Source of the DNA: Ulva prolifera
Taxonomy: Eukaryota > Chlorophyta > Ulvophyceae > Ulvales > Ulvaceae
Direction of reading: 5' to 3'
Length of the DNA stretch: 64,000 nt
Assembly: GCA_023078555.1 (NCBI GenBank)
Contig: CM041196.1
Location: forward strand, 10,372,985 to 10,436,984
The translations under genes and the position numbers were made by a program. The notes under the pieces were generated by a model. That model did not search any database. It saw only the letters and a list, made by a program, of their open reading frames with translations, and was not told where the DNA came from. Below are positions 1-13,200 of the stretch, in pieces; the stretch's first letter is position 1, and each line of letters opens with the position of its first letter.

Positions 1-3000
1 GGACGGTCAGTGGGTCCACCCGAACATGCATCAGGCGCAATCACTTTCAGGGACATGCTTGGTGGCATCAAGCAGCAGGATGCCTATGGAGCTTGTCCTG
101 TTTCGAGCCCTGCACTCAGTGATGATGGAGGCGCCATCACATTCCGTCACATGCTCAACACACAAATTGTACAGAAGCCAGAACGTCCCATGCCTCCAAC
201 AAATGATGACAGCTCTGCACACAGCACCAACACACTCCAGGCAGATCCCAGCAGCCGCTTGTCTGATCCACAGGATGGGGACAGCTATGGCCAACAGGAT
301 GCCACAGCAAGTGCATGCAGGGAATCTATGCTGGCCCCGCCGCTGACCTTCCGGGACATGCTCCAGATGTCCCCCCCATGTATGGATGCAAAGCAGGTGG
401 CGCCCACTCCAGCACTCTCATCTGCATCTTTGCTTACTTCGCCTACGGGAGCCAGTGATTTGACGTTTGGATCGTCCCCTGAGTCAGACTTCCCGTGTCT
501 ATCCGGCTGCATGTCAGACACAGGCGAGGAGCAGCTGGACAACCGATATGAGCCTCGCGTTCATCCACACAACGATCATGAAGGGCTCCAAAATGGATCA
601 GCACCAATTCACAACGACGCAAGGATTGGCATGGTCATGGAACAAGCGCATCTGCAGTCAGGTGTGGTCATGCTGTGAAGCTTACAAGGAACATGCGCAT
701 ATGCAGCAGCAGTCTAAGGATCACCTCCGGGTAACTGCTTGATTGCCGAAAGCCTGTCCGCCACAGTGATCTGATAAAATGATCTTAGCACTGCCATACC
801 TGCTCGAGTGGTCAACTTCATTCGAACCCATGGCATAGCTGTCGTGCAGGACTCAACACTCGAGTACAGGCTCATCCAGTGGACCATCAGCACATCGCGG
901 TGTTTAAGGCCAGGTTCCGCGCTATGCAGCACGCTCCAGCTGGCCCAGTCACTGGAGCAGGTGGCAGTCACACGACAAGTGGTGCAAGCAGCCAGTACTC
1001 TGACTCAGCTGCAAGTACCCCAAAGCGCAAGTTCATGGAAATGACTCTGCAAGACGGCCCGATCTGTGCTTCGCCGCAGCCACCGCCCCTGCCCACCCAG
1101 GTAACCTCACTGGCCTTGACAGACAATAACACCACCAATAACATTGCAGGAAAGGCGCAGCTTCAGGAAGCATTGCAGTCACGACCTGACCCCGCCTCTC
1201 ATGCACAGCAGACGCTCCACGTGCCTGTATATGTGGCCTCCCGTAACAACTTCATCTCTCCCGAGCTGCGCAAGAGCTGCGCGCTGACGGACCTTGCCGT
1301 GCACTGCAACAGTGAATCGCCGGGCCAATTTTGCCTGCCTGCCGTCACTGAGTGCAGCGAGCCTGCAACCGATCATGCACACCTGCTGTCCTCCGGCAGT
1401 GCGGTGCTGCAGCAAACGAGCCGGGAGTCACCCTCTGCGATGGACACGAGCTCTGCATCAGAGAGTGGCCAGACCGGCGATGAGAACGAAGCTCCGCTGT
1501 CCGGCCTGACGATACCCGAAAGCCGCACGCATGGGCTTTATGGCAGCGTGGAGTCTGACGTGTATAGTAAGGAGGCAGCACCGGAGAGCTCCTATGAGTC
1601 CCCTCGCTCCATGTTGCTGACGCCCGGTGCACGGCCACCGCCGCCTCTGAGCGCCGAGCAGCTTGCAGTGCTACGCGAGGGGAGTGTCCGCCTGACTAGG
1701 TCGCTTCACGAAGACAGTCCCGTGTCAGCCATGCATGCGCAGAGCCCGGACGTGCCAGTTGACTGGGCCGACGGTGAGGGCCGGCACCCATGGGAGGGGT
1801 CACCATGCATGCGGGCGAGCTCGCAGAGTGCACCAGATGAGCATTGTAGCGGTGCAGCTGTCAAGAACGCAGAGCAGGCTGAAGCCTCCCAGGCATGCTG
1901 CACTGGAGGCGACGACGACGAAGTGTCAGCCTGTGGCACAGCAGACTCTGCCAGCTGGCAGTCTCACGCGCCGGGCAGCGGCGCATGCATTGCGTTGGAC
2001 AGCATTTGCAGCAGAACTGTATCTGGATGCACAGACTGTGATAGCCCTGTGGAGGCCGTGAGTAGTCAAGAGAATCATTGCCCGAATGTGGGACAATCGA
2101 CTGCGCTGGATGTGATACCAGACACGCCCACAAGCTCCGAGGAGGACGACTGCCAGGCCCCCCGGGTGCAGCAGGACGCTCAGGACCTGGATGAGAGTCC
2201 AGCAGAAATGGCCGAGGGGTCTGACGGCTTCGAGGCTGCTGGCGATACCGTGGCTTACGTTTCTGGAGGCTGCGGCATGCTCGCGCCTGTGCGCACACGG
2301 CTGCCCTGCCGCTTCACCGCCGCTGTGCGCGAAGTTTGCTGCGAGACGTCTAACAGCCTGACTTCTGATGAACTGAACACGTGGAAGGCGCAGAACTGCA
2401 CTGCGGACCTTGTGCAGGTGCGAGCCTGAATGCATGCGCACTAGACCTCTTCTTGCGTCCAGCGTCTGAGCAGGATATTGATCTATGGTTTCCCCTTCGC
2501 CTCCATTTTACATGAAGGAGCCGCTGGGTGACAATAGCCTCGATATGTCGCTTCTACCTGGCGCTGCCTGCACTCACGCCCAACCGGCAGTTTAATACCG
2601 TGTATATGGTCACAGCATGTATGCATGCATCGTGGCATGTTGGTGGCAGAAACTTTGAAACTCCATGAGCAGCACGCGGTGCTACTTTACAAGAAGTAAG
2701 GTCGTGACCGAAGACAGCATGTGCAGGCAACAGATGCAGATTCATTGGTCGTCCTCACCAACCAGGTGCTCCGCGCTGCCTTCAAGGAGCAACGGCGCGT
2801 GGGGCGGCCGCGCGGCACCCCCCGCTGGCAGTTCCTGGGAGCCCCACTGGATTCCTCGGTGCTGGAGAGGCTTGCAGCACCTCTGGCGGCTGCAGTCCCC
2901 GCTGATTCCGACTCCACCGAGGCGATCGAATCGTTTGTGGAGCAGACGCTGCCCCCAATGCTGCGCCTTTCGCACAGCTTTGCGGCATGGCGCTACGCAA

Positions 3001-3677
3001 TGTGCGCGCGATGATCCTTTCTCCCCTGATTGTTTGTTTATGCCTCAAAAGTGGTTGTCGTTGTTCTTGTGGTGCCCCTTCTATTTATGGCTATATCCAA
3101 GCAGTGCTCCTAAGACCGCATAATACACATGGCAAGGGCGGGGAAGGGGACCGACTGAGCAACATGCACATTGTCATTGCGCAGCACTGCAGACGCGTCT
3201 GCACTTTTGACTGGCGCAGCGCCCAAGTGATCTGCAATTGCAGCCATTGGGCCGGCCTGTGACGCAGTCACGTCATGTCTCGAAGTTGGTGGGTGTATAC
3301 CCAGTCAGCCAAACTAACATTACTTTACACCCACGCCCCTCAGTACACGGCGTGTATCGAAGCACGTGCTTCAGTCTCGCACAGGCTGAGCCGCGATTTG
3401 CAATCGGTCAACTGTGCTATGCAGAGGCCACGAAGGCGACGATGAGGACGACATGCTCGTGGCCGAGCTCATGGTGTCGGGGGAATGCAGCGGGACTCAG
3501 GCAAGCGCCACGCAACCATCCGCCACCACTAGCCTGTGCAGTGGCTCTCTGTGCACTGAGGACGCTGTGAGCTGCTGCATCCATCGGGCCATCGTCAACT
3601 CAAGGCTGTTTGCGTCGGGACTCACTGCCCTGACGGATGTCCGAGCGTCCACCGTGTCCTGTGGCCGCTCTCGGTGA
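1..3677 (+). CDS. Large Ser-rich protein of unknown function with TFRxML motifs (5' partial)
   Basis: Model join(<1..661, 850..2417, 2727..3001, 3425..3677); all three junctions agree in phase and give 919 whole codons including the stop. The start lies upstream of the window. I do not recognise the family. Residues 1 to about 745 are low-complexity, rich in Ser, Asp, Glu, Ala and Pro, and probably disordered. Near the start of the visible part a six-residue motif TFR(D/H)ML recurs at residues about 15, 47 and 116. The third exon encodes a denser, more folded-looking segment that begins around DADSLVVLTNQVLRAAF and carries the basic stretch RRVGRPRGTPR, which resembles an AT-hook. The tail is acidic, then Ser/Thr/Cys-rich. 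The last intron uses a weaker donor (AT|GTGCGC), so the final exon is less certain than the first three. Confidence 0.6.
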
Positions 3678-5583
3678 CCCCGGGCAGTGCAGGTGCACGC
3701 CACATGTATGTTCAACGCCACGCTACTGCATTCCATGCGATGTTGTGGAGGTGTGGCAATGCAATGCACGTGTCCGTGGCAAGAATGGGGCAGAGTGAGC
3801 TGCCTGCAAGCACTTTCGAAAAATGCACAGGCCGTGTCACGCTGCAGCAGAAGACAGGCCGCCGGGCAACTGGTCCTGTGAATCTGCATCAGGTGTCTCA
3901 GATGTGACTGCTTGAACGCCTGTATGTACATATGTGCATATTGTGAAGCTGTGGCCGGACAGACAGTGTCTCGGAGATAGAATGTTCATGTGGCAGGGAA
4001 AACTGCCTCACAATTGTGTCACATTTTCTGGATTTACATTGCATTTAACAAATGCACCATGCCACCAGTGCATCACTTCACAATTCACGATCTTTGCCTC
4101 TGACAAACTCTCTGCTGAGCCATGTTAGAATCAAGTGGTAACGTGTTGGTGCTTTCGTGGTGCTGTGTGATCAGACACATGCATTGCAGGTGTGGCGTAA
4201 CACATGCTTAGCACCAGGGAAGCAAACCTGGCTCAGAATATTGCGCGGCTGCTCTGCTGGTTTGGTGGCGAGCTATCTTGTGCATCCTCATATTTGCGAT
4301 ACTCGAGAGAGCGAGCAGAGGCCTCTGGAATTGATTTATGTGGCAGCTGCCTATGTAGCTGAAAGATGTATTGACAAGCTGCACATGCAGCATTGCTGGG
4401 ACATGCCGTGCGACGTACCGCACAGAAAATAACATTCAGCCAATCTTTGGCTCAGATCAATGTATTCAGGAACTTGAAAATGATAGCAGTTTGCTGCCAG
4501 CAGGAAATGATTCTGCCCGGAAAATATGTAACAAAAAAGGTCCAAGGACAGAGCGGCTGGCATGCAAATGAGGAATGTGCAACATACTTTGTGGATAGAA
4601 AGCGAGGTCTATGCTTTCTGAGTGCCATTTGGTGGCTGAGGTCAGCTGGGGAACATTTCCGCCACATACAGAGCAGCAACTATTTGAAACACGGTGGGTT
4701 ACACATGCTGCGTACTTTTTGGTCGTGACCACAAACCTGAGACGATTTGGCATTAGGAGGCGTCAAAGTCGCTCACCGAGCGCAGTCAGTGCAGTCTCAC
4801 TCCTGTAGCACTAAGAAATAGGTGGCCACATGACGCCTGGAGGTAACCCCAGTCACGCAAATCTTGCAAGAAGCTGGTGCTCACGGCAGCATCCCGCATC
4901 TGCAGTTGTGTGCCGGTCTCATCATGGGGGCACATGTGGACGAGGCCTGTACGGGACAAGCATCAAGCAGTGATCTGGATCTGCTCCTCCAGGACCCCGG
5001 AAGATGCCAAGAGGCGTTTTGGACAAGCGTTTGAGGTGGAACACCTCAGATTCTGCATATCTCCGCACTTGCGACTGGACAGAGAGCAGGCAGCGGCTGC
5101 AACATCGCACAGGTGATCCGCAGGCACACAGATACAGCCCTCCGGTGGCTCAACTGTGGTGGCTCATGTACAACAACCTTCACCACTGGCATTTCACCAC
5201 TCCCCCCACGGCACCGTTCGATTCAACTCACAACTGAACGGCGTGCCACATGCATTTGCGGCACCTCCAGCCCGCGGAGCATGCTGTGCTGGGCCGCACG
5301 GGGACCCCCCCCTCCCCCCCCGCGTCTTACCACCCGCTCCGCCAGCTCGCCACACATGCCTACGTACATCCTCTGACCACCTCGACCGGTCCCGCTCTAT
5401 GCGCCCGGCTGAGCGGAACAGCGCCGACACAATTGTACACAGAGGCATGCCTCCGGAACTCGCGGTCTAGAACGTCTCGTGGCTGCGAATGAGGAGCAGA
5501 TGCATGGGACGCTAGCGCCTGTGGTGACCAGTGCACAAAGTCGCTGGAGCGGCGCTCCCGCCTCGTTGTCAGCTGGTGGTGAG
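3678..5583. other. Intergenic stretch, no confident gene
   Basis: This separates the Ser-rich gene from the 3' end of the TTL-family gene on the other strand. It is AT-richer than the genes around it up to about 4800. A short open stretch on the plus strand near 4923-5033 could encode about 36 residues ending in a stop, but it has no supporting splice partners. Short C-runs occur at 5306-5322. I see no RNA gene. Confidence 0.5.
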
Positions 5584-8321
5584 TCAGCACCAGGAGGGGT
5601 CAGTGAAGCAGCGCTCCCGCAGCCAGATGTCCAGGAGGGCGCTGTCCTCGGAGAGTGGCTCCAGGTCCGCGAGCGCGGGCCGTGCGGCCATGCGTTGGCG
5701 CAGCGGGTACAGCCGCTGGAAACCCTGGCCGTTGCGGTGCTCTGCAATCATCCCCTGCAGCACGATGCAAGCCTCGTCTCGCAAATGTGCTCTTTCTGTG
5801 CGAACGGCCTAGACTGCAAGCACGCATGCGGCTTCCCTGTTCTGTTCTGTGTTGTCGGGGTTGCAACCACCGGGTCGGCGCGGGTGGGCCATGTGCCAGA
5901 CCAGAAATGCAATTGTGACTGCTGCCACAGAGCGTGCACGGCACTGCGTTAACTTCATGCCCCCCCCCCCTCCTCTCCCGCATGCTGCGCTGTCCGCAGC
6001 AATCTTCTCAACTTGCAGGTGAATGAACGGTTGAGAAAGACATGGGGTCGGAATCGATTCAAAGTCAGCAAGCCCGCTGCGGTAGTGACCGCGGCGGAAA
6101 GGGAGGGGCGCGGCACGGAGCGCACCCTCAGCGCCTGCGACTGCTCAGGTGTCCGGCACCGCCGGCAGATCACGCAGTCCCCCTCGCACGAGTCCCCGCA
6201 CGCCGAGCACACCCGCCAGCCGATGTCGATGTCGTTGTTGTGCGCCGCGATCTCGCGCTGGTCCGGAGGGTTCCCGGGGTACCGCAGCTGCCCACGGCCG
6301 AAGCCCATGAGGTTGAGCAGGCTCCACGAGATGCGCTGGAACATGTTGGAGAGGTCCGCGTTGGTGTCGGACGAGAGGTTCGGGCTCTGGTTGATCTCGA
6401 TGAGCCACGGCTGGAGCTGCGGGTCGAGGAGGAAGTCGAAGCGGAACATCGCGAAGAAGGAGTCCGGGCCGTGGGGGTACGCCCACGCGGAGCGGCGCAG
6501 GTGCGGCTCAAAGTGCCGCAGCAGCCGCACGACGTGCTCCTTCATCTGGTCGAGGATCGGCTCGAAGTCCACACCTGCGTGCATGCCGGCTTGTCGAAGT
6601 CGGCGCCCAGCCACACATCTACAGCTGCTCTCACACATACACGTATAGACAAGTACCCCCTCGCGCAATCACAGCGATGCCTTCCACCACGGTCCAGACC
6701 CTGACTTATTAAGTGGCTACAGGGGTCCTCGAAACTCCGAACTCCACGAGCGGCTACTGGGGCCTCTGGAGGAAGAAGCTGGCGCGGGGGCGCGCACCGT
6801 TGTCGGCCATGTAGGCGCGCAGCACGTTGGCGGTGCTGAAGCCGCGCACGTAGTACGGCCGCAGGGACTCAATACCCCAGGGGGGGATGTAGTCCTCCGC
6901 GACGACGTACGAGTCCGGGGGGGCGGCTGCGAGGTCGTAGGAGTAGTTGGAGGCGCAGTGGCGCAGCAGGAGGTTGTCGTACGTGTAGAAGCGCAGCGGC
7001 TCGACGGACGTTACCGCGACGTACATGCCCATGTCCCACAGCCGCCTGCACACTTGGTGGCGGAGGCTGAGTCGGCATGCATGAGGAGAATGAGGGACAG
7101 ACCTGCTGGCCGGCGGGGCTATCACACTAGGGAAGCATAAGTGTTCAAGAGGGGGGGAGGATGGGGGCTTCTTGCATAGTGAATGAAGAAAAGCAAGTAC
7201 ATAATCGATCTCATGTGTAGGTCCTGACATGGTGCTGAGCACGCAATGAGAGACATGGGAGGCGATCTGGCCGTGTCAGTGTGGACAATGACGAGTTGGT
7301 GGCCTCACTCGCTCGTGATGCAGACTTCTGGGGCTGCCAGCTGCTGCTTGATGCGATATCTAACCATGTAAATCAATGGGTGAGTGCGGTCATGCCTTCG
7401 TCTAGCTGCGTACCACCCTGCATCAGACAGTGTGGGCGGGAGGGGTGACAGCAGGACAGCGTTTGGGTGGCAAGGCAGGGCAGCTTGCTGCAAGGAGCAT
7501 ATGTCTGAGGCACACCCATCGATCAGGTACGGCCTGACGAGTTGCTGCGCAAACGCCTCAGTTGGTTCAGCCTCGGCGACGTCGAGGGCCTGCTGCTGGG
7601 AGCTGACATGCCTGACACCACGGTGCATGCCTCCTTTGACCAGCCACTCTACGTCGGGATTGCTGTCCGCGAAATCCTTGTACGCATCAGCTTGCTCAGG
7701 TAGAGCGAATGACTTGGGTAGGAAAGGCAGAGGGCCGGATGCCTGAGCTAGATCGGACTTGCTGGCAAAGGCAGCAGCTCCTGGCAATTGGTTCAGCTGC
7801 AGCACAGACGGACGAGTTGGACATGCAGTGCGGCCAGGTTGCGTAGCCACGGTTTGGAGCGAGATAAGTGCATCTACCATTGCATAGTTGGGGTGGACTG
7901 AGTACCATCTGTTTGTCGTTCATCCGCTTGACAATTGCCGGAACGTCCGGCTCGCCTCTTCGCTGATGGAATGGGCTGTGAAACGCCCACATGACCGTCC
8001 AGTCGTCTTCGGCACTGTCAGCGAGTTCATAGCCCAACCGATCGAATGCGGACTTAACGTGCGTCAGATGGTCGCTCTGCAAGTTGCCTATGTCAACTCT
8101 GCTCCAACGAAGTGTTCAGGCCATACTTCGACGCATGCTTTGCGATCTGAACAATTCATGTTGCATACCTTGACGTTAGCGAGCCAATATTTTGGTTTCC
8201 AAGGCTTTGCAGCAGAGCACTGGCCTGTATCTGCCGAACACACGTATGAGAAACAAAGGGCGCAGAAGAAAAGCTCCTGACACCGCCGCAGTAAGTTACT
8301 CAAAGTAAAGGCTTCTAGCAT
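5584..8321 (-). CDS. Tubulin-tyrosine ligase family (TTLL) protein
   Basis: Model complement(join(5584..5754, 6126..6574, 6798..7045, 7516..7796, 7906..8076, 8169..8321)); all phases match and give 490 aa. The family uses an ATP-grasp fold to add amino acids (often glutamate or glycine) to tubulin tails, typically in cilia or basal bodies. Family landmarks are present: NDKQM-LNQLPG (residues about 104-114), the ATP-binding lysine in EWLVKGG (K162), PYLIDG, WDMGMYVAVTSVEPLRFY, and the metal-binding end DFLLDPQLQPWLIEINQSPN (E344, N346). All appear intact. After the TTL domain comes a Cys-rich insert with CSAC, CEGDC and CRRC, possibly a zinc knuckle. The C terminus ends with the family-like EHRNGQGFQRLYP. 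The ATG at 8321 is followed by a hydrophobic segment (residues about 16-28, ELFFCALCFSYVCSA), a possible signal anchor. The substrate (glutamate, glycine or other) cannot be told from sequence alone. Confidence 0.88.
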
Positions 8322-8552
8322 ATCCGAGGTCTAAGAAATTATACTGTCGTGCTGGTCTGATGCGGTGTATCTGTTGTGTGTGAAGACCTGTGGCGAAGAC
8401 TTCGGAAGAGCCGGGTGAGATTCGCGAGCGCGTTATGCGGCAGGATATTTGAAGCGAAAACACAATGTGGCGCAAAATTTATTACATGAGCATGTACTGC
8501 AACACAGCGGTGTGCTCTTTGCCAGAAGCAATGATGTGCACATGTGCGCGAC

Positions 8553-9112
8553 ATGCTGCATGGCTTGGGGCTCAGAGCATGGCGCAGTTCTCACGAGGAG
8601 CATTGCGTGATGCGAACAGCGGCGTGTGATACGCTCATGCCGCTGCGCACGGCGTTCCAGTTTCCAGAACAGCACGTTGATGAGGGTGAATTGACAGCGT
8701 CAAATGCAAATGTGGCGAAGCTGCTTGGTTTCTTGGTGCTTGTGCTGCAGCAACCCAGCATAAGTGCTGGAAAGGCTACAGCTGTTTCACTAGAGGTACA
8801 ATCATTAAAATGTATCTAAAAGATAACACAAGTCACAGGAAGCCGTTGTCGATCATTGACGGTAGAGGCCATCGTTGTCTCAGATAGAGCCTGCATCACC
8901 TTGGCAGGTTTTGATGACAGCGTGAAACAGCGTTCCCCACAGGAAGGCAAGCACATATCAGAGCTACGTAGGCGCCCCATGCCATGCCTACGGAGGTTGT
9001 GAGGCGCGACGCAGAGTCAGCTGAGGCAGTGCACCTAGACGGGAGCTCGACCTTGGGGAACTCCGCAGGTGCTGACGAGTGGTACAGCGCCAACCTTGAT
9101 GACACCGGTTGA
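8553..9112 (+). CDS. Hypothetical two-exon gene
   Basis: Model join(8553..8795, 8972..9112), about 127 aa. Exon 1 opens at an ATG and ends CTAGAG|GTACAA. Exon 2 follows a TAG acceptor and ends at TGA; both are phase 0. The first part is fairly hydrophobic around LLGFLVLVLQQPSIS, the second acidic (EVVRRDAESAEAV, ADEWYSANLDD). I recognise no family. It is divergent from the TTL-family gene with about 230 bp between the proposed starts, so a shared promoter is possible. A later ATG at 8610 is an alternative start. The support is codon-like composition and splice phase only. Confidence 0.35.
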
Positions 9113-10289
9113 ATACCATTTGTGCATCTATGTCACAAGCATGGTGACTCCTTCATGCATCATGCGAAACCGTTTCAAGCGGTGCAACTGTGAGCAGCTA
9201 GCAGCTCCTGCCGGGCAGCAGAGCACTACCTGTCCAGATCACATAAAAAATAATCCCGCGGAATCTGGAAACCGGTAGATGCTGCTGCACTGCAACTGCA
9301 CAGGCGTCACCAAGGTGATCGCTTGGCAGAGGAAGCAACATGAATACACGGGATGGCTGGTGAATCCATTTCAAAAATTTTGCATTCCGACAGCCCACCG
9401 GCACAGCAATCACAAAGACGCAGCCGTAGCCAGTGCTGAAACTTGGGCAGGTGGCGAGTACAGGCACCTGGTCAACAGCCCAGTGGGCCAAGGCGAGCCA
9501 CAACTCCATTTGCCACACCACTGCGGCTAGCTGCTTGTCAGGCATATTCAAAGCACTTTATCCCGGTAAGAAAGGTCCACGGCAATGAAGTGCGACTATT
9601 CCTCTGTACCACGCTCGACATGGCACCCACAGCATGCACAAAAAAGCTCCCACGTTATGAGCACCAACACCCCATGTCGCTATATTGTGCAGGTTCTGGG
9701 ACTCCCTTGCAGGCTCGCTCGGGCGCTCCTTGCTCCACAGGTCAGTGGTGTCCACCCACATCACAGAGGCTCTACAAGAACAGTGCCATTCCAGTATATA
9801 GTTATATTGGAGCCCAAGCGACTAGGGCGGCCTCAAACCAACCCACATCATCACATCGACCACTTTCGTATCCAATACACATGTTGTGAAAAGAAATTCA
9901 TCACGCAAACAACAACGCAATCATCACAAATGCACACACGAGGCCGCGGTCCAGACCCTCGACAGCGCCACTGCCCGCTTGCGACGGCCGCCGGCATGCA
10001 CCACAAACCCGCAGCCTATCTCTCATCGCACTCTCCACCCGCTTGAACTCATGCATATCCGCCTGCAATACCCCAACTCCTTGCCCTTCTATTGCGCCTG
10101 GCCCCTCATCCCGCACTTCCTGCAACGCAGTTCTTACAAGGGTCCCTGCCAGCCGCCACCACTGTCCGAGCGCTACCGTCGCGACGCACCCGCCGTGTGC
10201 TCACGTTCATTCGGAGTTGTGAACGCCCTCTTGGGATATGGCCAAGTGAATCCAGATTCAATTTATTTGACTTGACAACGACACACCGC
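9113..10289. other. Intergenic stretch between two genes' 3' ends
   Basis: No convincing coding exon was found. The last 100 bases hold one copy of the dispersed repeat described at 59650-59755, abutting the 3' end of the Skp1/LRR gene. Confidence 0.45.
10200..10276 (+). repeat. Dispersed repeat, copy A
   Basis: Contains TTCATTCGGAGTTGTGAACG, then GGATATGGCC and GAATCCAGATTCAA. These match in order the conserved blocks of the copies near 59690 and 62625. It is more diverged than those copies. Confidence 0.6.
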
Positions 10290-13200
10290 TCAGCTGCGGC
10301 GGACGCTGACGCAGGCGCCGAGGCGCAGGGGCAGCCCCAGCAGCACAGGCTGCAGCCCCGCCCACAGCGCGGCCCGCATCTCCGCAGCACCATCACACGC
10401 GACCTCCTCCTCCACTCCCCCGTCCGCAGGCCGACTGGAAACGTGTGTCCCGGCCGGCACCTCCACCGTGACCTCCACGTCGAGGCACTGCAGCGCGCGG
10501 AGGTGGCGCAGGCGACCGCCGAGCTCGCCGAGCGGCGCCGCGGCGGACACGGCCGTGCCGCGGAGGTGAAGCGCGGTGAGCGCGGGTGGGAGGAGGAGGC
10601 TGTGCGGCCTCTCGAACGGCGAGGGGATGCCGTCCAGGGACAGGGTGCGGAGGTGGGGGAGGAGGGGGAGGCAGGAGAGGTCCGGGGCGGAGATGTCGGT
10701 GGCGCGGCGGGGGGCGCCGTGGAGCGAGAGGTCGCGGACGGTGGAGCAGAGGCAGCCGGGGGCGGCCGTCAGGATGAGCTCCTGTAGCAGGAGGTGCGCG
10801 TGGAGCGTTCGTGAACAGGCTGCACGAAAGGGTGGGCACAAACACATAAACAATGCGGTAGTGGTGTAAAAGAGCCTCAACAGCACCAGGCAGAGTAGGC
10901 GGTGGCTGCCCAGGAGGGTCGCCATCGGTGTTGGTGTTGACTGCGGCACTTCTCGGCGCTGCGGTGATGCTGTCGGAAGGGCGACATGTGCACGGACTAC
11001 TCTGCGCACCTGCATGATGCAGGCATGCATGCGGCATCTCAAAGAACAGGCTGGTCCTCGTGTGCGCACCGCAAACACAGGGAGCACATCCAGTGACAGC
11101 CGCAGCGTGAGGAAGCCAGGAGCCTGCTCCTCGACAGAGTTCCCGGCCAGCGCGGTGCCGCTCGGGCGGGGCCCGCATGGCCCCCATGCATTTGGAGCCC
11201 CATTGTAGTGCAGCATCTCGAGCGCGCACAGCGGGTGCGCGACCCCTGACGACCGCACCGTCACCCACGCGCACCCCCGCGCGCCCCGTGACACGTCCAG
11301 CGCCGAGCGCCGCGGCAGCGCGCACCGGCGCAGCACGCACAGCGCGCGCAGCGTGTGCTGCGCCTCCCCCGTCAGCAGCCGCCGCACGAGGGCGGTGAGG
11401 GACTCCTCCCAGCGCAGCATCAGGAGCGTCAGCGTGTGGAGGCCCTCCGCAGTCGCCGCGGCCGCCGCCCCGCGGCCCTGCCGCGGCCCGCGTGCGGCGG
11501 CTGGGCCCCACGCGTCCCAGATCTCCCGGAACCCGAAGAAGTGCACGAACGTCGACGCGGCGCCGGAGAGGCCCGCGGCCTCCGCGCGCAAGCTCACGGC
11601 GCCCTCGGACACCGGGAACCCGCAGCAGTGGCCGACGTTGCCGCCGCGGCCGTCGTGCCGGGCGTTGGAAGCGGCTACAGGCGGAACCATCGGCCGCTTG
11701 TCCACTTGGTCCTCCCGGTAGAACCCCATGTTCAGATCGGCTACCCCCCGCATGCTCCCTGAAACATGCATGTGGCGCAGACACGGCGCCTGCGCAATCT
11801 CGCGCCGCGTGCTGAGGTGGTTTGAATACATCGCGTCCACGGAGTCCCCCTTCGGATCCGGCACGCACGTGAGCGACAGGCACTCGAGGCGCGGCATCGT
11901 GCGGAGAGCGCATGCATGCGGGAGCACCTGCAGACGCAGTGCAGTGACAGCAGTGAAGGTGGCAAGAAGGTCATGGACGCGACTAGGGTCCGCATCGAGC
12001 GCTGCGTCGATGCTGAGGTGGCGGAGCGCGGCGGGGGAGGCCGCCGAGAGGAGGGCCACAGCGGCTCCAGTGTCCAGGCAGGACCGGCCGGACAGATCAT
12101 CATACGTGACTTTGCCGTGGGTGATGCAGAGGCGTGTCAGGGTGGAGAGGTAGGGGAGGAGGGGTGTGGCGGCGTCCGGACACGTCAGACACGGCGCGGG
12201 GATGTGGAGGGCGGTGAGGAGGGGGCCGTGGGGGAGGAGGGGCGCGAGCGCGCGCGTGATGCGGGCAAGGCCGTCAGGGTTGTGCGCGGGAACGCGCGGG
12301 GGCGAGAGGTCAAGTACACCGCCGGTGATGGTGAGGAAGTGCGCAAGGGCCTCCGCGGGGAAGGGGGGCGGGAGGAGCAGCGCCTCGGTGAGGGAGAGGT
12401 GGCGGGCGATGGCGGCTGCGGCGGCACGCCCGAGGGGGGGGAGGGGCCCCACGGCGGCTTGAAGCTGGGGGCCAGGGTGCGCTGGGAGCGCGGCCGGGAA
12501 GAGGAGAGGGCTCAAGGGTGCGGGCCCGACGGCGGGGGCGGTAGCCATGTTGTTGTGAATGAGGTCGTGGCGGAAGGCGCGGCGGAGGAGCGTGGCGGCG
12601 TGGGCGGCCGCGGCGTCCTCGGCGCCAGCGTTTCGCATGAAGTGAGACACCTGCACGGCGGCTGCGAGTGCGTGGGGGGCATTGCGGGCGGGTCTTGGTC
12701 TCACATTGTGACACAGGCCTGTCTCACCTTGGAGTGGCGAGCGCTAGCGGAGGGGCACACGGCAGCGGACGAGATGCGGACAAGTGGCTGTGGCCGGACT
12801 AGAGGACTAGTGGACGAGATGCGGACCAGTGATTTTGAACAATGAGACAGGCATGCACGCGAGGCGGTCACGCCTGAGGTGGGCGCGGCGCCCAAGCAGC
12901 TGGAGCCCAAGCAGCCGGAGCCGCAGCTAATTAGCTCATCAGCATGACAGTACTGGGCACCACCGGGTCCACCGAATTCCGGCGGACAGCTTCACACAAG
13001 TGTAATGCTGCATTACTAATGCAGCTTCGAGTTGCCGAAGCACTCCACGGCTGCTGCACCACTGGATGCAGTACCATAGCGGCCACAAGGATGCAGCAAC
13101 ATAGCGGCCATATCACTGGATTGCCACTGGGCTGCAACCACTGGATTGCCATAGATGCAGCGGTGAAAGCAATGCCGAATGACTGTGGTTTGTCGTCTCG

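Noticed and set aside
4923..5033. Possible 36-residue peptide GAHVDEACTGQ...
   Set aside because: Short, with no splice partner, no homology I recognise and no reason to prefer it over chance.
5479..6704. Plus-strand open frames opposite the TTL-family gene
   Set aside because: The minus strand carries the conserved TTL motifs in the same interval.
11355..12845. Long plus-strand open frames rich in Arg, Gly, Glu and Ala over the LRR gene
   Set aside because: They are mirror frames of the very GC-rich minus-strand LRR exons. Their composition is biased, with no domain and no splice logic.
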